From Komagataeibacter sp. FNDCR2 (GTDB taxonomy: Bacteria > Pseudomonadota > Alphaproteobacteria > Acetobacterales > Acetobacteraceae): 64,000 bases of DNA. Under the pieces are notes generated by a model. That model did not search any database, had not been told where the DNA came from, and saw only the letters and a list, made by a program, of their open reading frames with translations. The translations under genes were made by a program, and so were the position numbers. The first letter of the stretch is position 1; each line of letters opens with the position of its first letter. Of the stretch, positions 45,922 to 64,000 are shown in pieces. The DNA is taken from positions 1,181,001 through 1,245,000 of the forward strand of contig NZ_JAIWOU010000001.1 in NCBI RefSeq assembly GCF_021295395.1. The letters are read 5' to 3'.

Positions 45922-46532
45922 GCCAGACGCTCCTTCAGGCCTTCAACCCCGGCGCGGGTGATCGCCAGCACCTCGTGGTTGAGGATGTCATAGACATTCG
46001 CGCCCACTGTCGGAAGAATGTCGATCTTCGGCAGGTTGCGCGCGGCGCGGCCAAAGTTCTCTTCAACCGCCGCATCCACGATCAGCGCGGATGTCCAGCC
46101 CAGAACCTTCAGCTTCTTGGCCAGTTCAGCAGACTTGCCCGACGCGGTCGCCGCCTCGAGCACGACCAGCTTTCCTTCCGCCGCCTTCTGCGACAGGGCG
46201 GAAATCAGGCCCAGACGACGCACCTTCTTGGGCAGATCATAGCCATGGTCGCGCACGACCGGGCCATGGACCGCACCACCGGTACGATACTGCGGCGAAC
46301 GCAGCGAGCCCTGACGGGCGCTACCCGTGCCCTTCTGGCGGTAGGGCTTCTTGGTCGTGCCGGAGACTTCCCCCATGCCCTTGACCTTGTGCGTCCCTGC
46401 CCGGCGCTTGGCCAGCTGCCAATGCACCACACGCGCCATGATATCCGTGCGCGGCGTTGCGGCGAAAATCTCGTCCGGAAGGCTGGCGGTACCTGCGCTC
46501 CCGTTATCGAGGGTTTTGATTTCGTAATCCAT
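45918..46532 (-). CDS. rplD: 50S ribosomal protein L4
   Basis: L4 of 204 residues. The globular domain and the long loop that reaches the exit tunnel ([20 protein letters not shown]) are present, with no insertion of the macrolide-resistance kind. In E. coli L4 represses its own S10 operon at transcription and translation; no equivalent leader could be confirmed here. It starts 12 bases after rplC. Confidence 0.98.
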   Translation of the reverse strand: MDYEIKTLDNGSAGTASLPDEIFAATPRTDIMARVVHWQLAKRRAGTHKVKGMGEVSGTTKKPYRQKGTGSARQGSLRSPQYRTGGAVHGPVVRDHGYDLPKKVRRLGLISALSQKAAEGKLVVLEAATASGKSAELAKKLKVLGWTSALIVDAAVEENFGRAARNLPKIDILPTVGANVYDILNHEVLAITRAGVEGLKERLA

Positions 46533-46544
46533 TGCCCTCTATCC

Positions 46545-47228
46545 TCAGCCCGCAGCCTCAACCAGGGCCGCCGGATACGGCGCCTCGGCATGACGGGCCT
46601 TCTTGATCGCATCACGAACCAGAACCACTTCATTCTTTCCGCCCGGCACGGAGCCACGGATCATGATGAGGTTCTTTTCGGCGTCGACAGCCGCTACCTC
46701 AAGGTTCAGCGTGGTCACACGCTCGGAACCGAGATGGCCAGCCATCTTCTTGTTCTTGAAGACCTTACCCGGATCCTGACGGTTACCCGTCGAACCGTGT
46801 GAACGGTGACTGATCGAGACACCGTGGGTGGCTTCGAGACCGGCAAAGTTCCAGCGCTTCATCGCGCCAGCGAAACCCTTACCTTTGCTTGTGCCGGTAA
46901 CGTCCACCTTCTGCCCCGCCACGAAATGGGCGGCGGACAGAGAAGCCCCGACTTCCAGGACGGCGTCATCCGCAACGCGGAATTCAGCCAGCTTCTTCTT
47001 GGGCTCGACCTTGGCCGTGGCAAAATGGCCGCGGTTCGGCTTCGACACATTCTTGACCTTGGCCTTGCCCGCACCCAGCTGCACGGCCGTGTAGCCGTCG
47101 CGTTCGGTGGTACGGACATCAACCACCTGCAGATCATCAATCTGCAGGACAGTCACCGGCACATGTGTGCCGTCTTCCTTGAACAGCCGGGTCATACCCA
47201 GCTTTTTTGCGATCAATCCGGTGCGCAT
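46545..47228 (-). CDS. rplC: 50S ribosomal protein L3
   Basis: L3 of 227 residues. [20 protein letters not shown] opens it; the loop approaching the peptidyl transferase centre reads [20 protein letters not shown] and the Gln in GNRQDPG, methylated by PrmB in E. coli, is conserved. The C terminus ([19 protein letters not shown]) is longer than in E. coli. It lies 10 bases after rpsJ. Confidence 0.98.
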   Translation of the reverse strand: MRTGLIAKKLGMTRLFKEDGTHVPVTVLQIDDLQVVDVRTTERDGYTAVQLGAGKAKVKNVSKPNRGHFATAKVEPKKKLAEFRVADDAVLEVGASLSAAHFVAGQKVDVTGTSKGKGFAGAMKRWNFAGLEATHGVSISHRSHGSTGNRQDPGKVFKNKKMAGHLGSERVTTLNLEVAAVDAEKNLIMIRGSVPGGKNEVVLVRDAIKKARHAEAPYPAALVEAAG

Positions 47229-47238
47229 CGTCTGGACC

Positions 47239-47547
47239 TTAGAGTTTAATCTCGACGTCCACGCCAGCGGCGAGGTCGAGTTTCATGAGAGCGTCCACGG
47301 TCTGCGGGGTCGGCTCGACAATGTCGAGCAGCCGGCGATGGGTCCGAATTTCGAACTGCTCGCGGCTTTTCTTGTCCACGTGGGGGGAGCGGTTTACGGT
47401 AAACCGTTCAATATGCGTCGGCAGCGGGATAGGACCCCGAACCCGCGCACCCGTACGCTTCGCCGTATTGACGATCTCCTTCGTGCTGTTGTCTAGCACC
47501 CGATGATCGTACGCCTTCAGGCGAATGCGGATGTTCTGGTTGTCCAT
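47239..47547 (-). CDS. rpsJ: 30S ribosomal protein S10 / NusE
   Basis: S10 of 102 residues, both a head protein and the antitermination factor Nus[21 protein letters not shown], then the loop [20 protein letters not shown] and the C-terminal [13 protein letters not shown] are conserved. It heads the S10 operon. The 104-base gap from tuf contains a strong hairpin but no confident promoter, so read-through from tuf is likely at least in part. Confidence 0.98.
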   Translation of the reverse strand: MDNQNIRIRLKAYDHRVLDNSTKEIVNTAKRTGARVRGPIPLPTHIERFTVNRSPHVDKKSREQFEIRTHRRLLDIVEPTPQTVDALMKLDLAAGVDVEIKL

Positions 47548-47600
47548 CTTTCTGTTTCAGTCCAACTTTACCTGATTCGGGGGAACCCGATCCGCAATGG

Positions 47601-47627
47601 AAACCCGGCCGGATTGCTCCGACCGGG
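47601..47627 (-). terminator. Stem with GCAA tetraloop after tuf
   Basis: On the minus strand a 10-pair stem (one G-U) CCCGGTCGGA/TCCGGCCGGG closed by a GCAA tetraloop, followed by TTTCC. It lies 24 bases after the tuf stop. The short T-run suggests partial termination between tuf and the S10 operon. Confidence 0.55.
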
Positions 47628-47651
47628 ATGCCACAGTTCAGCTACGTCCGA

Positions 47652-48842
<1,191 letters not shown>

Positions 48843-48889
48843 CGTTTTCTCCGTTAACTCAGCCTCATGCCGAGAGTCGGGTTGGAAAG

Positions 48890-48925
48890 TTCCGTTTCGG
48901 AAGTCGAGCCGGTAGATAGACCGGC
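48890..48925 (-). other. Two small hairpins in the rpsG-tuf gap
   Basis: TTCCG-TTT-CGGAA (48890-48902) and GCCGGT-AGATAG-ACCGGC (48908-48925), both perfect, fill half of the 93-base gap where fusA usually lies. They could be RNA processing or attenuation sites. Confidence 0.4.
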
Positions 48926-48935
48926 CAGACCGCCT

Positions 48936-49412
48936 TTACCAGCGGTAATGACTGAATGCCTTGTTGGCTTCCGCCATGCGGTGCGTGTCTTCGCGCTTCT
49001 TGACCGCGGCGCCACGATTGTTGACGGCGTCAAGAAGTTCGTTGGACAGGCGCTCCTGCATGGTGTTCTCGCCCCGCTTGCGCGAAGCGTCGATCAGCCA
49101 GCGGATGGCCAGCGCCTGACGGCGCTCGGCCCGGACTTCGACCGGAACCTGGTATGTCGCGCCGCCAACACGGCGGGAACGCACCTCGACAGCCGGCTTG
49201 ACGTTGTCCAGCGCACCGTGGAACATCACCACAGGGTCCGCAGCTGCGCCACCCCGGCGACGCAGCACCTCAAGGGCGCCATAGACGATCCCTTCGGCAG
49301 TGGACTTCTTGCCGTCGTACATCAGGGCGTTCATGAAACGCGTAATGACGACGTCACCAAATTTCGGATCGGGAAGAATCTCACGCTTGACTGCGCGATG
49401 ACGGCGACTCAT
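48936..49412 (-). CDS. rpsG: 30S ribosomal protein S7
   Basis: S7 of 158 residues, nucleates the 30S head. [40 protein letters not shown] and [20 protein letters not shown] then [20 protein letters not shown] are standard. The C terminus ends KAFSHYRW. It is 15 bases downstream of rpsL. In E. coli S7 regulates the str operon through the rpsL-rpsG gap, which here is too short for that structure. Confidence 0.98.
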   Translation of the reverse strand: MSRRHRAVKREILPDPKFGDVVITRFMNALMYDGKKSTAEGIVYGALEVLRRRGGAAADPVVMFHGALDNVKPAVEVRSRRVGGATYQVPVEVRAERRQALAIRWLIDASRKRGENTMQERLSNELLDAVNNRGAAVKKREDTHRMAEANKAFSHYRW

Positions 49413-49427
49413 GCCTCGTTATTCCTT

Positions 49428-49799
49428 TTACTTAGGACGCTTCGCGCCATAGAGCGAGCGACGCTGACGACGCTTGGCGATACCCTGGGTGTCCAGAACG
49501 CCGCGCAGGATGTGATAACGCACGCCAGGAAGATCCTTAACGCGACCACCACGGATCAGGACGACACTATGTTCCTGGAGGTTATGCCCCTCACCCGGAA
49601 TATAGCTCACAACCTCATAACCGTTGGTCAGGCGTACTTTTGCCACCTTACGCAGAGCCGAGTTCGGCTTCTTCGGTGTGGTTGTGTAAACACGAGTACA
49701 AACGCCACGCTTCTGCGGACAGCCCTGCAGGGCAGGTACCTTGTTGCGTTTGGCTGCGGGCTCGCGACCTTTCGCGATCAACTGGTTGATGGTCGGCAT
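49428..49799 (-). CDS. rpsL: 30S ribosomal protein S12
   Basis: S12 of 123 residues, decoding-centre protein. [20 protein letters not shown] opens it; the decoding loops [17 protein letters not shown] and [18 protein letters not shown] carry the unmutated Lys residues whose change gives streptomycin resistance in E. coli, so this is the sensitive-type sequence. A GGGAAAGG ribosome site precedes the ATG. A likely promoter lies at 50018-50046. Confidence 0.98.
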   Translation of the reverse strand: MPTINQLIAKGREPAAKRNKVPALQGCPQKRGVCTRVYTTTPKKPNSALRKVAKVRLTNGYEVVSYIPGEGHNLQEHSVVLIRGGRVKDLPGVRYHILRGVLDTQGIAKRRQRRSLYGAKRPK

Positions 49800-50017
49800 A
49801 CGCCTTTCCCGATCCTTACAAAATTCGGCCGGCCAACCGCATATCCGGTTACCGACTGTCGTTCACAACAAAACCCCAACGAATGACAACCATCCGTTCG
49901 GGCATCATATTTACATCCGGCCTTGGCAGCCCGATTCCCGGACTGCGGCACCGCATGCCTGCATGCTGCATTCGACGGCCAACAACGTCTTTCAGACAGG
50001 GCTAGCCGAGGGCGCGG

Positions 50018-50046
50018 AACCTACGGGCATAATGACAGAAAGTCAA
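50018..50046 (-). promoter_or_regulatory. Candidate sigma-70-type promoter of the str operon
   Basis: Minus strand: -35 TTGACT (50046-50041), 17-base spacer, -10 TAGGTT (50023-50018), then a GC-rich discriminator CCGCGCCC. The form closely matches the candidate rplK promoter at 61459-61488. A GC-rich discriminator is a known mark of stringently controlled ribosomal promoters. Confidence 0.55.
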
Positions 50047-50170
50047 GCCTTACGCAGGATTCGCTCTGGTCTGACGCAACGAATCCGTTCCGTCAGTCTG
50101 GAACACCATTCCGTCCGGCAGGAGATAGCGCCGGAATCGGATGGTGACAATAGTGCAGCACCGAATCATT

Positions 50171-50196
50171 CCGGATACCAGCTTCCCGGTATCCGG
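50171..50196 (-). terminator. Hairpin downstream of rpoC
   Basis: Perfect nine-pair arms CCGGATACC (50171-50179) and GGTATCCGG (50188-50196), eight-base loop, 17 bases after the rpoC stop. No T-run follows, so it is a 3'-end stabiliser or a Rho-assisted terminator rather than a classical one. Confidence 0.55.
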
Positions 50197-50213
50197 AGAT
50201 GTGGTTCGTATGG

Positions 50214-54452
<4,239 letters not shown>

Positions 54453-54512
54453 TCACCTGCTTCCACTCCTGAAAGAAAAACGTATGGACTGATGTGCACC
54501 ATGGGGCCGGGA

Positions 54513-58685
<4,173 letters not shown>

Positions 58686-58815
58686 CGCCTATCCTGCCCC
58701 CATCCACACAGGTCCGCACGGTCATGACACGAATGTCACGTGGACTGCGCGGCCCTTGAAAATCCTTGGCGGGCCAGACCCGGCTTGCAACCGGCCCGAC
58801 CCTATCTACCACCGA

Positions 58816-58846
58816 AGGCGCCCGAAGCCTCGCGGCCAGGGCGCCT
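58816..58846 (-). other. Hairpin in the rplL-rpoB gap
   Basis: Arms AGGCGCCC (58816-58823) and GGGCGCCT (58839-58846), perfect over eight bases, 15-base loop. In the position of the rplL-rpoB attenuator and RNase III site of E. coli (analogy only). Confidence 0.5.
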
Positions 58847-58863
58847 GTAACGGCCAAGGGGGC

Positions 58864-58881
58864 GGAAACCTGATGGTTTCC
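58864..58881 (-). other. Second hairpin in the rplL-rpoB gap
   Basis: Arms GGAAACC (58864-58870) and GGTTTCC (58875-58881) with a TGAT tetraloop, perfect. No T-run. Closer to rplL than the first, so it is met first by polymerase. Confidence 0.5.
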
Positions 58882-58941
58882 ACCCTCACCTGAATATCTC
58901 AACCCGGCTACGCCACCATGGACGCATCCAGATGGGCCGAT

Positions 58942-59316
58942 TTATTTAACTTCGACAGAAGCACCGTTGTCTTCAAGGGTCTTCTTGATCTTTTCGGCTT
59001 CATCCTTGCTGGCGCCTTCCTTGATGGTCTTGGGCGCACCCTCGACCAGGTCCTTGGCTTCCTTCAGGCCCAGACCCGTGATCGCGCGGATTTCCTTGAT
59101 CACGTTGATCTTCTTGTCGCCCGCCTTGGTCAGGACGACGTCGAATTCGGTCTTCTCTTCGGCCGGAGCAGCGGCAGCCGCACCCGGAGCAGCAGCAACG
59201 GCAACCGGAGCGGCGGCGGAAACGCCCCACTTCTCTTCCAGCAGCTTGGACAGTTCAGCAGCTTCCAGAACGGTCAGAGCGGACAGGTCTTCGACAATCT
59301 TGTTCAGATCGGCCAT
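58942..59316 (-). CDS. rplL: 50S ribosomal protein L7/L12
   Basis: L7/L12 of 124 residues, the multicopy stalk protein that recruits translation GTPases. The N-terminal dimerisation helices ([20 protein letters not shown]), an Ala-rich hinge ([20 protein letters not shown]) and the C-terminal factor-binding domain [20 protein letters not shown] are clear. The hinge is longer in Ala than in E. coli. It lies 102 bases after rplJ. Confidence 0.98.
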   Translation of the reverse strand: MADLNKIVEDLSALTVLEAAELSKLLEEKWGVSAAAPVAVAAAPGAAAAAPAEEKTEFDVVLTKAGDKKINVIKEIRAITGLGLKEAKDLVEGAPKTIKEGASKDEAEKIKKTLEDNGASVEVK

Positions 59317-59418
59317 AATTCAGTCTTCCTAATTTATACACTGGTTGGCACAGCACAATCCCGTTTTTTCGGGAAAATGCCATTTTGTTGATGACCCGGC
59401 GGGCCGGGCCATGGGGTC

Positions 59419-59937
59419 TCAGGCGGCTTCGCCCGTCTTGGCATAGGCACCAAAAACCCGTGCAAGCTGTCCGGCCGGCGCCTGGAGCACGCCCGCGACG
59501 CGCGTTGCCGGCGTGGAGATCATCCCCACCAGCTTCGCCCGCAGGGCATCCAGCGACGGCAGTTCCGCAAGGGCCTTGACGCTATCGACATCGAGCGTCT
59601 GGGCACCAAGCGATCCACCGAGCAGAACAAGCTTGTCATTGGTTTTGGCGAACTCGACCAGCACCTTCGCCACGGCCACGGGTTCATCCGCCCACGACAA
59701 CGCGGTCGGCCCCTTCAGCAGCGGCTTGATGCCTTCGAACTGGGTCCCTGCCAGGGCGAGAGAGGCCAGCCGGTTCTTCGCGACCTTGTGTGTAGCTCCA
59801 GCCGCACGCACGCGACGCCGAAGATCTGTCACATCGGCCACGCTCAGCCCGTCGTTACGGGTGACAATGACCATGGACGTCTCAGCGAACACGGCTGCGA
59901 GGGAGGCAACAAACTCCCGCTTCTCCGTACGGTCCAA
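59419..59937 (-). CDS. rplJ: 50S ribosomal protein L10
   Basis: L10 of 172 residues, base of the L7/L12 stalk. The frame begins at TTG 59937 ([20 protein letters not shown]) with GGAG seven bases upstream; no ATG fits the conserved N terminus. [20 protein letters not shown] and the C-terminal L12-binding helix are present. It is preceded by a 282-base leader likely to bind L10-L12 for feedback control (family knowledge). Confidence 0.96.
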   Translation of the reverse strand: MDRTEKREFVASLAAVFAETSMVIVTRNDGLSVADVTDLRRRVRAAGATHKVAKNRLASLALAGTQFEGIKPLLKGPTALSWADEPVAVAKVLVEFAKTNDKLVLLGGSLGAQTLDVDSVKALAELPSLDALRAKLVGMISTPATRVAGVLQAPAGQLARVFGAYAKTGEAA

Positions 59938-60219
59938 ATCCCGTCTCCATCATCATCCACCGGCATGAACCGGCGGATAGGGTTTACCCTTGGGGCGCCA
60001 CGGCAGGCCGATGGCATCCCGGTTCGCCTGTCCTTTCAAACGGAACAACCAGTGTGGGCTTTCGCCCCGATCCGGCAATCCCCGTCTCCCGGTTGCAGCC
60101 CGCACGGGCAATCAAGGCTTTCGCCACATCCGGTCATGGACAGGTTCGGAAGATGGAAGGCGAGCCTCCCATCCCCTGTCCCCCACCCCTTGCGGGGCGA
60201 GGTCATTCTTCAGCCGATG
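59938..60219 (-). promoter_or_regulatory. Putative L10 leader upstream of rplJ
   Basis: A 282-base gap between rplA and rplJ, rich in short complementary segments such as GGGGCGAAAGCCC and ACCGGCATGAACCGG near the rplJ start. L10-L12 complexes bind such leaders and repress translation in E. coli and Bacillus. The exact fold was not computed. A CCCC-GCAA-GGGG stem also follows rplA. Confidence 0.45.
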
Positions 60220-60915
60220 TCAGCCCGCCGTGAAGGCGGACACATCAACCGTAACACCCGGCCCCATGGTGGAGGACAGGGCGATCTTCTTCACATACGT
60301 GCCCTTCGCACCCGTCGGGCGGGCCTTCTGGACGGCGTCCACGAACGCACGGATGTTCTCGGCCAGCTTGGATCCGTCAAACGAAGCCTTGCCAACGCCC
60401 GCATGCACGATACCGGCCTTCTCGGCGCGGTACTCGACCTGGCCGGACTTGGCGGCGGAAACCGCGCCCTTCACGTCCATGGTCACGGTGCCCAGCTTGG
60501 GGTTGGGCATGAGGCCACGCGGGCCGAGGATCTTGCCCAGACGACCGACCAGCGCCATCATGTCCGGCGTCGCGATGCAGCGGTCGAACGCGATTTCGCC
60601 AGCCTGCACCTTTTCGGCCAGGTCTTCGGCACCGACCACATCGGCACCGGCGGCCTTCGCTTCCTCGGCCTTGGGGCCACGGGCGAACACGCCAACGCGC
60701 AGGGTCTTGCCCGTGCCGTTGGGCAGGGACAGCAGGCCACGGACCATCTGGTCGGCATGACGCGGGTCGATGCCCAGGTTCATGGAGATCTCGACCGTCT
60801 CGTCGAACTTCGCCTTGGCGTTGTTCTTGACCAGGGTGATGGCCTCATCAAGGCCGTACTGCTTGCTGGTATCGACAGCGGCGCGGGCTGCGGTCAGACG
60901 CTTGTTCTTTGCCAT
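60220..60915 (-). CDS. rplA: 50S ribosomal protein L1
   Basis: L1 of 231 residues, the mobile L1-stalk protein for E-site tRNA release. [20 protein letters not shown] opens it; [20 protein letters not shown] and [20 protein letters not shown] and the C-terminal [20 protein letters not shown] are diagnostic. It starts five bases after rplK. In E. coli L1 represses rplK-rplA translation. Confidence 0.98.
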   Translation of the reverse strand: MAKNKRLTAARAAVDTSKQYGLDEAITLVKNNAKAKFDETVEISMNLGIDPRHADQMVRGLLSLPNGTGKTLRVGVFARGPKAEEAKAAGADVVGAEDLAEKVQAGEIAFDRCIATPDMMALVGRLGKILGPRGLMPNPKLGTVTMDVKGAVSAAKSGQVEYRAEKAGIVHAGVGKASFDGSKLAENIRAFVDAVQKARPTGAKGTYVKKIALSSTMGPGVTVDVSAFTAG

Positions 60916-60920
60916 TGTAA

Positions 60921-61355
60921 TCAGCCCTCCACCACGTCGAGGCCCATGGAGCGGGCGGAACCCGCCAGCATGCGCACGGCACCGTCGATATCGTTGGCGT
61001 TCATGTCTTTCTGCTTCTGTTCCGCGATCTCGCGCAGCTGCGACAGCGTGACCTTGCCGACGGACGCGGCCTTGCCCACGGTGGAGCTACCCTTGGAGAC
61101 CTTGGCCGCCTTCATCAGGAAGTATGTGTTCGGCGGGGTCTTGGTAATGAAGCTGAAGGTACGGTCGGCATACGCGGTGATGACGACGGGAATCGGCATA
61201 CCGGGTTCGAGACCCTGTGTCTTTGCGTTGAACTCCTTGCAGAACTGCATGATGTTCAGGCCGCGCTGACCCAGTGCCGGACCAACCGGCGGGGACGGAT
61301 TCGCCTTGCCGGCGGGGATTTGCAGCTTGATGTAGCCAACGATTTTTTTGGCCAT
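60921..61355 (-). CDS. rplK: 50S ribosomal protein L11
   Basis: L11 of 144 residues, in the GTPase-associated centre and needed for RelA sensing. [20 protein letters not shown], then [20 protein letters not shown] and the C-terminal RNA-binding [13 protein letters not shown] are conserved. ATG 61355 with AGGAG nine bases upstream is preferred to ATG 61379. It is the first gene of the cluster here; nusG and secE do not precede it. Confidence 0.98.
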   Translation of the reverse strand: MAKKIVGYIKLQIPAGKANPSPPVGPALGQRGLNIMQFCKEFNAKTQGLEPGMPIPVVITAYADRTFSFITKTPPNTYFLMKAAKVSKGSSTVGKAASVGKVTLSQLREIAEQKQKDMNANDIDGAVRMLAGSARSMGLDVVEG

Positions 61356-61458
61356 ATCCGGGGCTCCTGACTGTTTCACCCGGACCGCGGTTCTGGTGGC
61401 CGGCCCACGCCCCGGTGGGGCGCGGCGCGCGACCTCCCGCGTTCCGATAAGAGGCGCG

Positions 61459-61488
61459 CACCTACCGCTGTTTAGGGGTGCCTGTCAA
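61459..61488 (-). promoter_or_regulatory. Candidate promoter of rplK-rplA
   Basis: Minus strand: perfect -35 TTGACA (61488-61483), 18-base spacer, -10 TAGGTG (61464-61459), then GC-rich CGCGCCTC. It overlaps the last codons of the outer-membrane lipoprotein gene, whose stop is at 61462. It shares form with the str promoter candidate at 50018-50046. Confidence 0.6.
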
Positions 61489-63090
61489 GTCCCCGTCATG
61501 AAATCCCTTGCCCGACAGGTCACGGGATTCGGGTCCGTTATCCACGCTGACGCTCTTGACCGGCGTCGGCATGGACAGATGGGTGTACTGTAGCGGCGAG
61601 AACGGGCGGATCTGTTTGTTGTTCGGCAGTTGCGCCGTGGTCCAGCCCCCGCCGAGCGAGCGGATAAGCTCCACCTGCGCCTGCATGTAGCGGGTTTCCA
61701 CCTGCACCTCGGCAATGCGGGCCTGAAGGGCGGCCACCTGCGCCACCACCACATCGAGGTAATTGGTCAGGCCGCCGGTATAGAGCTGCATGGTCATGTT
61801 CTGCGTGCGCATGGAGGCCTGCACCGCCTCGGCCTGCTGGCCTGCCTCCACGTCAAGGCCGCGCGTCATGCTCAGCCCGTCCTCCACGTCCTTGAAGGCA
61901 TCGAGCACGGTGGCGCGGTACTGATCTTCCGACTGGCGGTACTGTGACCAGTTGCGTTGCAGTTCCGCGCGCCGCAACCCGCCCTGGAACAGGGGCAGGA
62001 CCGCCTGCGCGGCATAATTGTACATGCCATTCGCGATTTTATCGAGCGTGAAGCCGTTATCCATGAAACCGGCTGTCGCGCTGAAGGTTACATGCGGATA
62101 GAAGGCCGCGCGTGAGACGCCGATGGCCCGGTTGGCCGCCGCCATGTGCCGCTCCGCGCTGGCGATGTCCGGGCGGCGTTCGAGCAGGGTGGAGGGAATG
62201 CCCACCGGAATCCTGACCTTGGGGAAGCTGATCTGTGACCGGGGCGTGATATGGAAGTCAGCCGGGGATACATTGACCAGAATGGCGATGGCATGCTCCA
62301 TCACCGCGCGCCGGGCCTGAAGGTCGGTATCCGCCGCCTGGGTGGAGAAAAGCTGGGTCTGCGCGCGCGAGACGTCGATTCCCGCCGCGATCGCGCCTGC
62401 CTGCCGCATTTTCGTGATCTGCACCGCCGTCTCGTAATAATGGATCGAGTCGAGATAGACGGCATGCTGCGCGTCCATGCCGCGCAGTTGCATGTAGTCA
62501 TTGGCCAGTTCGGACTGGATGCTCAGCCGCGCGGTCGCGAAATCAGCCGCCGCCGCCTGCGCCATGCGCTGCTGCACGCGCCTGCGGTTGCGGATGGAGG
62601 ACCAGAAATCCGGTTCCCAGCGCGCGGTGGCGCTGTACTGCTCGGACGACATGTAGGTCGGCCCCTGCGACCCCGCGCCACGCCACAGCCGGTGCTGGGA
62701 CGCCTGGTTCTGCGATGCCGATGACCCGCCGGTGATCTGCGGGTAGAGGTTGGACTGCGCCTCCGCCGCGATGTCGCGCGCCTGGGTGAAGGTTTCCGCA
62801 TCCGCCTGCAGGTTGGGGTTCAGGCGGCTGGCGCGCTCTTCAAGTTCATCGAGGGTGGGATCATTGAACACGGCCCACCAGTCCCCCCTTGGCGCGGCGT
62901 CGCTGGGGTTGCCGTACTGCATGAGGCCATCGCCCTTCCAGTCATCGGACAGCAGGTAATGCTGGTGGCGATATCTGGGGGCAAGGTCCACGCACCCGCC
63001 AAGGCTGCCGGCCAGAACGGCGCAGCCAGCAAGCGAAACCATGCGACGGGACAAAGGGAGCAAGAACCGGCTACGCGGTGCTGCATTCAT
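61462..63090 (-). CDS. NodT-family outer-membrane efflux lipoprotein
   Basis: TolC/OprM-like channel of 542 residues. A basic start and hydrophobic stretch lead to lipobox LGGC (Cys near 33), then [20 protein letters not shown]. The two OEP repeats include [20 protein letters not shown] and [20 protein letters not shown]. The start overlaps the adaptor stop as ATGA, so it belongs to an adaptor-pump-channel operon lying mostly beyond the window. It differs clearly from the mdt channel at 28212-29780. Its 3' end contains the rplK promoter. Confidence 0.92.
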   Translation of the reverse strand: MNAAPRSRFLLPLSRRMVSLAGCAVLAGSLGGCVDLAPRYRHQHYLLSDDWKGDGLMQYGNPSDAAPRGDWWAVFNDPTLDELEERASRLNPNLQADAETFTQARDIAAEAQSNLYPQITGGSSASQNQASQHRLWRGAGSQGPTYMSSEQYSATARWEPDFWSSIRNRRRVQQRMAQAAAADFATARLSIQSELANDYMQLRGMDAQHAVYLDSIHYYETAVQITKMRQAGAIAAGIDVSRAQTQLFSTQAADTDLQARRAVMEHAIAILVNVSPADFHITPRSQISFPKVRIPVGIPSTLLERRPDIASAERHMAAANRAIGVSRAAFYPHVTFSATAGFMDNGFTLDKIANGMYNYAAQAVLPLFQGGLRRAELQRNWSQYRQSEDQYRATVLDAFKDVEDGLSMTRGLDVEAGQQAEAVQASMRTQNMTMQLYTGGLTNYLDVVVAQVAALQARIAEVQVETRYMQAQVELIRSLGGGWTTAQLPNNKQIRPFSPLQYTHLSMPTPVKSVSVDNGPESRDLSGKGFHDGDLTGTPKQR

Positions 63091-64000
63091 TGACGCACCC
63101 CCGCGTCATTCGCATTACTGTCTCCCGCTGGCATGGCCCGCACGTCGTCTCCCTTCTCGACACCGGGGGAGGCCGTGGCCCCGGCGTCGTTATATCCCGG
63201 CGTGGCCCCGACCAGATAGACCTTCTGGCCTTCCAGCAGCCCCGCTGACGGGTTGTTCACAATCCGGTCCTTCGGCCCGATCCCGGCCAGAATCTGCACC
63301 TTCGTACCCAGGTTGGTGCCCACCGTCACATTACGCAGGCGGATGCGGTTGTCCTCGTCCACCACAGCCACCTGCATGCCCTGCGCGCGGAACACCAGCG
63401 CGCCTTCGGGAACTATCAGGATATCCGGGTCTCCGGGTGCGACAAAATGTATATTGGCATAGGAATCCGGCCACAGCTCATGCTTGTCGTTATCCACCAC
63501 CAGTTCGGTGGTCACGGTGCGGGTGCCCGCGTTGAACGCCCGCGCGGTGGCCAGGAACTTGGCCTGGAATATCCTGCCCGGATACTGCGGCACCGACACA
63601 TCACCCGTCAGCTTGGGGCTGATGATGTCCGCGTAATCCTGCGGGATGGACACGAAGATACGCATGCGATGCACGTCGGCCACGCTGAACAGCTCGGTCG
63701 CCGTCCCGCGCGAAGACACATCCCCCCCGCCCGCGTTCACGTAATCGCCCACATCGGCCAGACGGGACGTGACCACCCCGTCGAATGGCGCGACAAGCTG
63801 CTTGAACCCGATCAGGGCGGCGTAGCGCGAGACCTCATGCCGCGCGGCCTCGACTTCCGCTTCCCTGACCTCGGCATCGGCGACCTGCACGTCCACTTCC
63901 TGCTGCGACACGGCCTGCGTGCCCTGCAACGCGCGCCAGCGCCGGGCCGTGATCTGGGCCAGGCGGTAGCGGGCCATGGCGACATCGAAATTCGCCTTCG
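63087..64000 (-). CDS. RND efflux adaptor (incomplete, runs off window)
   Basis: C-terminal 304 codons of a HlyD/RND membrane-fusion protein; the open frame continues past base 64000 with no stop, so the start is outside. A coiled-coil hairpin (VSQQEVDVQVADAEVREAEV), the second lipoyl half (LVAPFDGVVTSRLADVGDYV) and the beta-barrel FSVADVHRMRIFVSIPQDYA are visible, and the end is polar (GDDVRAMPAGDSNANDAGVR). Its stop overlaps the outer-membrane lipoprotein start. The RND pump gene is presumably upstream. Confidence 0.9.
   Translation of the reverse strand, partial: KANFDVAMARYRLAQITARRWRALQGTQAVSQQEVDVQVADAEVREAEVEAARHEVSRYAALIGFKQLVAPFDGVVTSRLADVGDYVNAGGGDVSSRGTATELFSVADVHRMRIFVSIPQDYADIISPKLTGDVSVPQYPGRIFQAKFLATARAFNAGTRTVTTELVVDNDKHELWPDSYANIHFVAPGDPDILIVPEGALVFRAQGMQVAVVDEDNRIRLRNVTVGTNLGTKVQILAGIGPKDRIVNNPSAGLLEGQKVYLVGATPGYNDAGATASPGVEKGDDVRAMPAGDSNANDAGVRQ

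Larger units (their letters stand above)
49800..50213. other. Intergenic region rpoC-rpsL
   Basis: 414 bases without a gene. It holds a candidate promoter for rpsL (50018-50046), a hairpin after rpoC (50171-50196), and five GANTC sites (49933, 50058, 50081, 50134, 50163; start positions). Two of these sit in the arms GGATTCG (50057-50063) and CGAATCC (50080-50086) of an inverted repeat. No conserved open frame was found. Confidence 0.6.

Overview
This 64 kb window is GC-rich chromosomal DNA from an alphaproteobacterium. It is most likely an acetic acid bacterium of the Komagataeibacter/Gluconacetobacter type. That placement is an inference from the look of the RpoA/RpoB/ribosomal proteins, the CcrM methylase and the efflux repertoire; no search was run. 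No phage, insertion sequence, CRISPR array, tRNA or rRNA was seen.

Layout. (1) 1-7.4 kb: two convergent Nudix hydrolases (rppH and an unnamed one), an EmrAB multidrug exporter under a perfect TetR-style operator, an ABC exporter, a CCA-adding enzyme and a DUF1285 protein. (2) 7.5-15.1 kb, plus strand: a tightly coupled operon of MoxR AAA ATPase, DUF58 protein, BatA/DUF4159 membrane protein and VWA/glutamine-amidotransferase-like membrane protein, followed by a secreted ankyrin protein. (3) 15.1-18.3 kb, minus strand: rnhB, ccrM (GANTC methylase) and a D12-class adenine methylase broken by a one-base frameshift in a C6 tract. The leader of this operon carries two inverted repeats with a GANTC site in every arm. 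(4) 18.4-30.4 kb: small CsbD/DUF883/DUF1328 stress-type proteins flanking a DHA2 MFS exporter and an MdtABC-type RND pump operon with its own outer-membrane lipoprotein. (5) 30.4-33.1 kb: an SsuABC/TauABC-like ABC importer. (6) 33.2-61.4 kb, minus strand: the core transcription/translation cluster in the order rplK, rplA, rplJ, rplL, rpoB, rpoC, rpsL, rpsG, tuf, the S10 operon, the spc operon, adk, rpsM, rpsK, rpoA, rplQ, ending in a clear Rho-independent terminator. (7) 61.5-64 kb: an outer-membrane lipoprotein and an incomplete RND adaptor that runs off the window.

Points that stand out: the GANTC-loaded inverted repeats ahead of rnhB-ccrM; the frameshifted methylase next door; the absence of fusA between rpsG and tuf and of secE/nusG before rplK (an efflux operon sits there instead); two candidate ribosomal promoters of nearly identical form (TTGAC(A/T), 17-18 bp spacer, TAGGT(G/T), GC-rich discriminator); TTG start codons on rpoA, adk and rplJ; and several strong hairpins in gaps inside the ribosomal superoperon.

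The core cluster is ordinary in gene content. The regions most worth experiment are the methylation module, the MoxR operon and the regulatory gaps.
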